A stretch of DNA of 16,225 nt from positions 1-16,225 of the forward strand of contig NZ_CALDKF010000022.1 in assembly GCF_937898925.1 (NCBI RefSeq). The letters run 5' to 3'. Below are positions 7,165-12,346 of the stretch, in pieces (within the stretch, counting starts at the first letter, position 1; each line of letters begins with the position of its first letter). The notes beneath the pieces were generated by a model. The model was not told where the DNA came from. It made no database searches and was given only the letters and a program-made list of their open reading frames with translations. Source of the stretch: an uncultured Methanobrevibacter sp. Lineage in GTDB: Archaea > Methanobacteriota > Methanobacteria > Methanobacteriales > Methanobacteriaceae. The position numbers were made by a program, and so were the translations under genes.

Positions 7165-7531
7165 TTAACCTCAAAATTTCAGCATAATAATCTTTAAACA
7201 TGTTAATTACTTCTAAATCTTGTGTGTCATCACATTCAAGTTCATCCAATCCAAATACTGCCATTTCATATAATATTCTATTTAATCTAAATCCTTTATG
7301 AGTTAAACGATATTCCCCATCTTTTTTTCTAATCAAACCATTTTGCTCCATGAACTTTAAAGTATCCGATAGCACTGTGTTTGAAAGACCATCTTTTCCT
7401 TCACTAAACTCACGAAAGTATTTTTTTCCAGAAAACATGTCCCTGATTAAAACAATTATCCATTTACGATTGATTAATTTTAACGTGTTTTCTATTGGGC
7501 AGGTCATTAAATCTTTTGTCATGAAAATCAT
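7139..7531 (-). CDS. HxlR-family winged-helix transcriptional regulator
   Basis: A 130-residue DNA-binding protein of the HxlR/DUF24 family. It has the hallmark CPIENTLKLINRKWIIVLIRD start (Cys11 is the conserved redox-reactive position), the wing-helix part LSDTLKFMEQNGLIRKK at about 54-70 and YRLTHKG at 74-80. A second cysteine is at 100. It probably represses, or switches with electrophile or oxidative stress, the oxidoreductase it overlaps. Either ATG 7531 or the second ATG (7522) may be the true start; no clear ribosome binding site is seen and the 5' leader would be short. A 22-bp dyad over its promoter (7582-7603) is the likely operator. A different palindrome sits at the nitroreductase promoter, so cross-regulation of that gene is uncertain. 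Confidence 0.92.
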   Translation of the reverse strand: MIFMTKDLMTCPIENTLKLINRKWIIVLIRDMFSGKKYFREFSEGKDGLSNTVLSDTLKFMEQNGLIRKKDGEYRLTHKGFRLNRILYEMAVFGLDELECDDTQDLEVINMFKDYYAEILRLNDESSSIE

Positions 7532-7565
7532 ACAGAAAAATCAATTAATTAATATTTTGAAAAAA

Positions 7566-7603
7566 ATTATATTTAAAACAGTTAGTTAGTCAAGACTGAC
7601 TAA
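7566..7603 (-). promoter_or_regulatory. HxlR operon promoter and operator dyad
   Basis: On the minus strand a TATA-like box (TTTAAATATAA, about 7567-7577) is preceded by the dyad TTAGTTAGTC-AA-GACTGACTAA (plus-strand 7582-7603, one mismatch). The same stretch can be read as bacterial TTGACT (7588-7593) and TATAAT (7566-7571) with a 16-bp spacer. The dyad overlaps the -35/BRE position, as expected for an autoregulatory HxlR site. Confidence 0.55.
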
Positions 7604-7617
7604 AAAAAGTACACCTC

Positions 7618-7699
7618 CATTTTAATTCAACCCCACCATATGGAAATCAGACCTCACCCTGTTTCTCATAGTAAACGTTCCCCAATCACACAAAACATG
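7618..7699. other. GC-richer strip of unknown origin
   Basis: Between the HxlR operator and repeat R4 lies a C-rich stretch unlike the AT-rich spacers around it. Read on the minus strand it is open for about two dozen codons with rare-residue-rich content (including MRNRVRSDFHMVGLN before a TAA at 7622-7624), but it has no convincing start site. It may be debris of a foreign gene. Confidence 0.3.
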
Positions 7700-7738
7700 T
7701 TTCGTAAAACTATTGTTTAATGAACTAAATTAAACAAA
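7700..7738 (+). repeat. Cassette-flanking repeat, copy R4 (best hairpin)
   Basis: TTTCGTAAAAC (7700-7710), TA, then TTGTTTAAT (7713-7721), loop GAACTAA (7722-7728) and ATTAAACAA (7729-7737), a perfect 9-bp stem. It lies between the divergent HxlR operon and the NAMPT gene, in the same orientation as all other copies although the genes to its left point the other way. Confidence 0.88.
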
Positions 7739-7798
7739 ATAGAAAATCAAAACAATACAAAAAAATATCTATGAAATTTTTCAATTAATAATATCCGA

Positions 7799-7853
7799 AA
7801 TATCACCAAAAACTTTATAAATAGTCAAAAACAACATTTATAAAAGGGTGATA
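7799..7853 (+). promoter_or_regulatory. NAMPT promoter and leader, duplicated exactly at the window's right end
   Basis: TTTATAAATA at 7814-7823 is a good archaeal TATA box. Transcription would start near 7840, and GGGTGAT (7846-7852) is the ribosome binding site for ATG 7856. The 55 bases 7799-7853 recur without a mismatch at 16171-16225, and the bases just left of the two copies differ. Confidence 0.75.
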
Positions 7854-7855
7854 AC

Positions 7856-9280
7856 ATGATTGAGAATAATATATGCCTATTGACAGACAGCTATAAACTC
7901 ACCCACCACTACTTATACCCAAAAGGCACTGAAAGGATTTATTCCTACCTTGAAAGCAGAAGTGGTGCAGAGTTTAACAAAACTATTTTTTATGGACTGC
8001 AATACATCCTCAAGAAATACCTTGAAGGTAGTGTAGTAAGTGAAGAAAAAGTATTGGAAGCGGAGAAAATCGTAGATGCACATATTGCACCAGGAATCTT
8101 CAACACTGATGATTGGATGTACATTGCACAGGAACTTGATGGAAAACTCCCTGTTGAAATAAAAGCGGTTCCAGAAGGAACACCAGTTAATGTAGGCAAT
8201 GCATTGATGACTATAGAGAATACAGACAAGCATGCATACTGGTTGCCTAATTATCTTGAATCACTCCTTCTTCAAGTATGGTACCCATCAACTATTGCAA
8301 CATTATCTGCAGAGGTTAAAAAGCTTTGCAATTTCTATTTGGATATAACAGGATCATCTAAAGACAATCTTAACTTTATGTTGCATGATTTCGGTTATCG
8401 TGGAGCAAGTTCAACTGAATCATCAAGATTAGCTGGTTCAGCTCATTTATTAAGCTTTTCAGGTACAGATACTGTACCAGCACTTGCAATACCTGCAAAC
8501 TATTACAATAGTAATGAGATTCAAGGATTTTCAGTTCAGGCAACTGAACATAGTGTAATGACTGCAATGGGTCCGGAAGGTGAAATGGACCAGGCAATAA
8601 ACGTTGTCCAAAATGCTCATGATGGAATTTTGTCAATTGTAATAGACAGCTACAACTATAAGAATTTCTTGGAAAATGCATGCATTAAAGGACATGGCCT
8701 GAATGATGAAATCATTACCTTCCTAAACAAAACTGAAGGAAACAAGGTAGTGTTCAGACCAGACAGTGGAGAACCTATCTCAACAACAATCGATTGTCTT
8801 GAAATAATTGAAAGAGGATTTGGAAGCCAAGAAAATTCCAAAGGATATAAAACATTCAAAGCAAATATAGGTCTTCTTTGGGGAGACGGTTTGGATTATC
8901 ATAAAATCAGAGACATACTCTTTGGCATAAAGGCTCAAGGATGGGCTGCTGAAAACCTTATCTTTGGAATGGGTGGAGGATTGCATACTGCCGTAAACAG
9001 AGACACCCAAAGAAATGCATTCAAATGTTCTGCCCAACTTAGAAATGGGGAATGGATTGACATATTCAAAAAGCCATTGGACAGCAGTAAAAGATCCAAA
9101 AAAGGAAGATTCAAATTGTTAAGAAATGATGATTTTGAGTTTAAAACTGTTCCAAAAGATGATGAAGGTGAAGATCAATTAAGAACCGTATTTAAAGATG
9201 GGGAATTATTGATTGATGAAAACTTTGAAGAAATTAAAAATAGAACTGAAAAATATAACAAGTTTCCAGTTAATTCATAA
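7856..9280 (+). CDS. nadV: Nicotinamide phosphoribosyltransferase (NAMPT)
   Basis: Makes NMN and pyrophosphate from nicotinamide and PRPP, the first step of one-reaction NAD salvage; cytosolic dimer in the family. The 474-residue protein matches animal/bacterial NAMPT along its length: DSYKLTHHYLYPKGT at 11-25, HDFGYRGASSTES at 177-189, GTDT at 203-206 (Asp205), TEHS at 230-233 (His232), FRPDSGEP at 300-307 (Arg301, the PRPP motif), GDGLD at 343-347, GMGGGL at 371-376 and KRSKKGR at 412-418. ATG 7856 follows GGGTGAT. It stands alone between repeats R4 and R5, but the NADAR-PnuC-NadR genes downstream use or make the same metabolites. The NadR adenylyltransferase domain would turn its NMN into NAD. 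Sporadic in methanogens, so probably acquired. Confidence 0.95.
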   Translation: MIENNICLLTDSYKLTHHYLYPKGTERIYSYLESRSGAEFNKTIFYGLQYILKKYLEGSVVSEEKVLEAEKIVDAHIAPGIFNTDDWMYIAQELDGKLPVEIKAVPEGTPVNVGNALMTIENTDKHAYWLPNYLESLLLQVWYPSTIATLSAEVKKLCNFYLDITGSSKDNLNFMLHDFGYRGASSTESSRLAGSAHLLSFSGTDTVPALAIPANYYNSNEIQGFSVQATEHSVMTAMGPEGEMDQAINVVQNAHDGILSIVIDSYNYKNFLENACIKGHGLNDEIITFLNKTEGNKVVFRPDSGEPISTTIDCLEIIERGFGSQENSKGYKTFKANIGLLWGDGLDYHKIRDILFGIKAQGWAAENLIFGMGGGLHTAVNRDTQRNAFKCSAQLRNGEWIDIFKKPLDSSKRSKKGRFKLLRNDDFEFKTVPKDDEGEDQLRTVFKDGELLIDENFEEIKNRTEKYNKFPVNS

Positions 9281-9298
9281 ATAAAATAAAATTTTTAA

Positions 9299-9328
9299 TT
9301 AATAAATTCTATTATTAGAATTTATTAA
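9299..9328 (+). terminator. NAMPT terminator, 13-bp perfect hairpin
   Basis: Bases 9299-9311 pair perfectly with 9316-9328 around a TTAT loop. The stem is AT-rich and lies 19 bp after the NAMPT stop. Repeat R5 starts immediately behind it. Confidence 0.6.
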
Positions 9329-9329
9329 G

Positions 9330-9367
9330 TTTCGTAAAACTTGGTTTAATGAACTAAATTAAACAAA
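9330..9367 (+). repeat. Cassette-flanking repeat, copy R5
   Basis: TTTCGTAAAAC (9330-9340), then TTGGTTTAAT, loop GAACTAA and ATTAAACAAA. The stem GTTTAAT/ATTAAAC is intact. It is the last copy seen; none was found between 9370 and 16225. Confidence 0.85.
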
Positions 9368-9382
9368 TTAAAAAAATAGATT

Positions 9383-9459
9383 TAATCCAATTAGTGATAA
9401 GTCTTATGTCCTTGATAATATCACTAATAGGATTACTCAAAAGATAGGGGGAAACCCCT
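9383..9459 (+). ncRNA. Candidate structured RNA: long hairpin followed by a GAAA-tetraloop hairpin
   Basis: TAATCC-A-ATTAGTGATA (9383-9399) pairs with TATCACTAAT-A-GGATTA (9419-9435): 16 base pairs interrupted by one A-A mismatch. A second stem follows, AGGGG (9446-9450) with CCCCT (9455-9459) around a GAAA tetraloop. This GC-rich stem stands out in a very AT-rich spacer. It lies upstream of the NADAR-PnuC-NadR set, so it could be a leader element, a small RNA or a processing site. I do not recognise it as a known riboswitch class. Confidence 0.4.
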
Positions 9460-9484
9460 GCTCTCTCTATGTTTCTTCAAATAT

Positions 9485-9540
9485 AAAAAACTTTTTATAA
9501 TATTTTTTATAAAATTAAATATAAGAATTTTTTCTTAGAT
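9485..9540 (+). promoter_or_regulatory. Probable promoter of the NADAR-led gene set
   Basis: TATA-like sequences (TTTTTATAATA at about 9492-9502 and TTTTTTATAAAA just after) lie about 90 to 170 bases upstream of the next genes. TAAGAA-TTTT-TTCTTA (9522-9537) can form a 6-bp hairpin in the leader. Confidence 0.4.
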
Positions 9541-9584
9541 TTATTGAAAATTATAATAGCTTATTTTTTGAGGGGGGAGATATT

Positions 9585-9647
9585 ATGGTTTTGGATAATT
9601 TAGCATTTTCTAGATTTTTCTATCTTCTTCTTTTGAAAAACTATTGA
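9585..9647 (+). CDS. Possible 20-codon leader ORF before NADAR
   Basis: ATG 9585 is preceded by an unusually strong purine-rich site (GAGGGGGGAGA, 9570-9580). It opens a 20-residue frame, hydrophobic with basic residues (MVLDNLAFSRFFYLLLLKNY). Its TGA (9645-9647) overlaps the ATG at 9647, an alternative in-frame start for NADAR, in the TGATG arrangement of coupled genes. It may be a real small peptide or a translational leader. The good ribosome binding site is the only direct support. Confidence 0.35.
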   Translation: MVLDNLAFSRFFYLLLLKNY

Positions 9648-9673
9648 TGATTTTTTTATTAAAAAGTGATATT

Positions 9674-10099
9674 ATGGTAGATATAATTGATAGATTTGAT
9701 GGAAAATATTTATTCTTAAGTAATTTTTATATTTGTGATGTTGAATATGATGGAATAGTTTATCCTCATACAGAAGCTGCTTTTCATGCTCAAAAGGTCT
9801 TTGATGATGAGACTAAATTGAAATTCACCAATGTGAGCCCAAGAAAATCGAAAAGATTAGGTCATAAAGTAAAATTGCGTGAAGATTGGGATGAAGTTAA
9901 GGATAATATAATGTATGAAGTATGCAAAGCTAAATTTGAGCAAAATGAAGACATTAGGAAATTGTTATTGGAAACTGGTGATGCTACTTTAATAGAAGGA
10001 AACACCTGGAATGATCAATATTGGGGTGTTTGCAGAGGAAAAGGTAGAAATCAATTAGGAAAAACCTTGATGAGAATTAGAGAGGAATTAAGAGAATAA
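9674..10099 (+). CDS. NADAR-domain protein (YbiA-like N-glycosidase)
   Basis: NADAR proteins cleave N-glycosidic bonds of ADP-ribose conjugates or of riboflavin-pathway intermediates; some reverse guanine ADP-ribosylation in DarT-NADAR toxin-antitoxin pairs. The 141-residue protein shows FLSNF at 14-18, the family core TEAAFHAQK at 33-41, the LREDWDEVKDNIM segment at 68-80, WNDQYWG at 112-118 and GRNQLGKTLM at 124-133, covering the whole domain at normal length. I chose ATG 9674 because GTGAT (9666-9670) precedes it and family members begin near this point; ATG 9647 is an in-frame alternative coupled to the small ORF upstream. No DarT-like toxin is beside it. It opens the gene set with PnuC and NadR, which suggests recycling of ADP-ribose or protection of NAD products. 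Confidence 0.88.
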   Translation: MVDIIDRFDGKYLFLSNFYICDVEYDGIVYPHTEAAFHAQKVFDDETKLKFTNVSPRKSKRLGHKVKLREDWDEVKDNIMYEVCKAKFEQNEDIRKLLLETGDATLIEGNTWNDQYWGVCRGKGRNQLGKTLMRIREELRE

Positions 10100-10133
10100 T
10101 TTTTTGCATAAAAATTGAATTTTAAGGTGAAAC

Positions 10134-10466
10134 ATGATAGAATTAAATAAAAAATATGTTTTTCATATCCCTCTTTATAAATTAATTGGTGATGAATTAA
10201 TCCTAATTGATATTGAAGAAATTCTTGAGAATCTATTTAGTCAATTTAATAAAAATGGTTATGACAGTTGGTATGTGACAAAAGTTAAAGCCCATTATAA
10301 ATCTCGGGCTTTTGATGAATTGTTGATAACTATTTTCACTTCATCTGAAGAATTTCCTGAAGTTTTATTTAAAAAATGGTTTATGGAGAATAATAATATA
10401 TTGGAGCAGGAAGCTTTTGCTTATGAATCTAATGATTCTATGATTATTGAAGAAATAAAAGAATAA
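10134..10466 (+). CDS. Small conserved-looking protein of unknown function
   Basis: 110 residues, start ATG 10134 behind a strong AAGGTGA site (10124-10130), 34 bp after NADAR. I do not recognise the family. The chain is acidic (strongly so at the C-terminus) and contains the aromatic-rich segments YVFHIPLYKL (8-17), GYDSWYVTKVKAHYKSRAFDEL (42-63) and FKKWFMENN (79-87). There is no signal peptide, membrane segment or cysteine motif. The mixed alpha/beta look and invariant-like W/Y/H/R residues (W46, H53, R57) suggest a small globular, possibly ligand-binding or catalytic protein. Its place between NADAR and PnuC ties it to NAD or ADP-ribose metabolism by context only. Confidence 0.75.
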   Translation: MIELNKKYVFHIPLYKLIGDELILIDIEEILENLFSQFNKNGYDSWYVTKVKAHYKSRAFDELLITIFTSSEEFPEVLFKKWFMENNNILEQEAFAYESNDSMIIEEIKE

Positions 10467-10478
10467 ACAGTATTTTGA

Positions 10479-10517
10479 AAATTTTTAGAAAAATTTGTAT
10501 TTTGTTTTTTTCATTTT
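10479..10517 (+). terminator. Hairpin with T-rich tail between the unknown gene and pnuC
   Basis: AAATTTTT (10479-10486) and AAAAATTT (10489-10496) are inverted repeats, followed by T-rich sequence. It could partly end the NADAR-led transcript before pnuC. The stem is all A-T, so support is modest. Confidence 0.4.
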
Positions 10518-10536
10518 TTTAAAAGGGGTATAAAAT

Positions 10537-11217
10537 ATGAATGAGCTATTGCATAATGAGTTTGTTGGATGGAAGAAATGGGAAATCGCTTGGTTATTAA
10601 TAGCCACTATTTCAATTGCAGTTATTTCAATTATTTTAGGAGATACTTATTTAGGCATTGTAGCAGCAATAACCGGAATAGCTTGTGTAATTTGCACTGG
10701 AAAAGGAAAATTATCCGCATATGTATTTGGTTTAGTTAATGTAATTGCTTATGCAATAATTGCTTTTGAATCTAAATATTATGGAGAAGTGATGCTAAAT
10801 TTAATTTATTATTTGCCTATGCAGTTTTGGGGTTTTTATGTTTGGAGTAAGAATATGAATCCTGAAACCAACGAAGTTTCAAAAAGACAAATGTCATTAA
10901 AACAAACTACAATATTGTTAATTTCAGTATTTGCTTTAACTATTGTCTATGGGCTATTTTTACAGTTTTTAAATGGTAATTTGCCTTTTATTGATGCTTT
11001 AAGCACTGTAATATCAGTTGTTGCATTGTATATTTCAATAAAAATGTATACTGAGCAATGGGTCTTATGGATAATTGTTGATGTAGTTACTGTAATAATG
11101 TGGTTAATTGCTTTAATTAATGGTACTGGCAGTATAGCTGTTTTATTGATGTGGTGCATTTATTTAATTAATGCAGTTATCATGTATGTTAAGTGGAGGA
11201 ATGAAACAAATGGATAA
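10537..11217 (+). CDS. pnuC: Nicotinamide riboside transporter PnuC
   Basis: PnuC channels facilitate entry of nicotinamide riboside, which is trapped by phosphorylation. The 226-residue protein is almost entirely membrane-spanning (about seven segments, first at 16-35) and shows the family features CTGKGKLSAYVFGLVN at 53-68, LPMQFWGFYVW at 93-103 and the substrate-channel aromatics EQWVLWIIVDV at 173-183. ATG 10537 follows AAAAGGGG. Its end overlaps the start of nadR by 8 bp, so transporter and kinase are co-translated. That pairing fits uptake coupled to phosphorylation by NadR. No vitamin-binding fusion or SWEET-like half is seen. Confidence 0.93.
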   Translation: MNELLHNEFVGWKKWEIAWLLIATISIAVISIILGDTYLGIVAAITGIACVICTGKGKLSAYVFGLVNVIAYAIIAFESKYYGEVMLNLIYYLPMQFWGFYVWSKNMNPETNEVSKRQMSLKQTTILLISVFALTIVYGLFLQFLNGNLPFIDALSTVISVVALYISIKMYTEQWVLWIIVDVVTVIMWLIALINGTGSIAVLLMWCIYLINAVIMYVKWRNETNG

Positions 11218-12247
11218 TTACAATATTGGGTTTTATGGAGGTTCATTTGATCCGCTACATAAAGGGCATTTAAACAATATTTATAAGGCATCTTCAATGT
11301 GTAAAAAATTATATATTATGATTTCCTACGCTGAAAAAAGGGATCATGTTCCAATGGAAATCCGTTATAGGTGGATTTTAAATTTAACAAAGCACTTAGA
11401 TAATGTAGAGATAATCACAGTTGAAGATGAAGCTGCTACAAAGGATGGCTATGATGATTCCTATTGGAAAAAAGGAGCTCAGGAAGTTAAGAAAAAAATA
11501 GGTCAAAAAATAGATGTGGTTTTTTGCGGGTCTGATTATGAAAACACCAATATATTTGAAGACTTATACCCTGAAAGTGAAATATACTACTTTGATAGAA
11601 AGATTATTCCTATAAGTTCCACATTAATTAGAGAAGATACATTTAAATATTGGGATTATCTTCCAAATTTTGTAAAATCCTATTTTGTTAAAAAGGTTTT
11701 GATTGTAGGAATACAAAGCACTGGCAAATCTACATTAGTTGAGAATTTAGCTAATTTATATAATACCAATTTTGTCCGCGAGATTGGTCGTGATAGATGT
11801 GAGGAAGCAGGGCTTGAAGAATTCATGAATTTTGAGGATTTGGCTTATAATATGATTTGTCAAAAAAGGGAAGAGTTAGAGGCTATAAAGACTTCAAATA
11901 GGATTCTTTTTGTTGATACTGATGCATTAGTAACACAATTCTATGCAGATTTTTTAATTAATGATGAGTCTCAAGAGGAAAAATTAGAGAATCTATCTTC
12001 TGCAATTACAAATATGCATGATTTTGATTTAATTATCTATTTGGAACCTACTGTTGCCTTTGTTCAGGATGGAACAAGAAATGAGCACATGTTTGAAAAT
12101 TTTGAAGAATATAATAATAATTTAAAAAAGCTATTTGAAAAGAATGATGTTAATTATATATCTCTTGGAGGAAATTATTTAGAAAGATACAATAAGCTTA
12201 TTGAATTAATTGAAAATAGATTAGGTATTAAACTTTCATATATTTGA
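11210..12247 (+). CDS. nadR: Bifunctional NMN adenylyltransferase / nicotinamide riboside kinase NadR
   Basis: Two cytosolic domains in 345 residues. The N-terminal nucleotidyltransferase (about 1-155) has GGSFDPLHKGHL at 10-21 with the HxGH motif at 17-20 and the closing ISSTLIR at 135-141; it makes NAD from NMN and ATP. The C-terminal kinase (about 160-345) has the Walker A loop GIQSTGKST at 167-175, DTDAL at 236-240 and the lid segment LEPTVAFVQDGTRN at 278-291; it phosphorylates nicotinamide riboside. There is no N-terminal helix-turn-helix as in enterobacterial NadR, so it is not a repressor. ATG 11210 was chosen because GGAGG at 11195-11199 is well spaced from it; ATG 11201 would be too close. 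Together with NAMPT and PnuC it completes NAD salvage from nicotinamide or riboside. Confidence 0.93.
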   Translation: MDNYNIGFYGGSFDPLHKGHLNNIYKASSMCKKLYIMISYAEKRDHVPMEIRYRWILNLTKHLDNVEIITVEDEAATKDGYDDSYWKKGAQEVKKKIGQKIDVVFCGSDYENTNIFEDLYPESEIYYFDRKIIPISSTLIREDTFKYWDYLPNFVKSYFVKKVLIVGIQSTGKSTLVENLANLYNTNFVREIGRDRCEEAGLEEFMNFEDLAYNMICQKREELEAIKTSNRILFVDTDALVTQFYADFLINDESQEEKLENLSSAITNMHDFDLIIYLEPTVAFVQDGTRNEHMFENFEEYNNNLKKLFEKNDVNYISLGGNYLERYNKLIELIENRLGIKLSYI

Positions 12248-12346
12248 TGTGAATAGTTTTATTTAGTTCTTATAATAACTGATTTATGAAAAATTTTAAA
12301 GATTAATGAGGCAATTTTATAAATATTTTTTTAAAGGGGGTTTTTT

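Noticed and set aside
8376..8681. Minus-strand open frames inside NAMPT and the lysine genes
   Set aside because: They are shadow frames opposite well-supported genes, with low-complexity translations and no ribosome binding sites.
4769..9367. R repeats as a CRISPR array
   Set aside because: Copies are 214 to 1739 bp apart with whole genes between them; there are no uniform short spacers and no cas genes.
9400..10140. DarT toxin partner for NADAR
   Set aside because: No ADP-ribosyltransferase-like reading frame lies beside NADAR on either strand; the neighbours are NAMPT and the 110-residue unknown protein.
11171..11209. N-terminal extension of NadR from 11171
   Set aside because: The extension lies inside pnuC. 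GGAGG at 11195-11199 is placed for ATG 11210, and the family begins just before GGSFDP.
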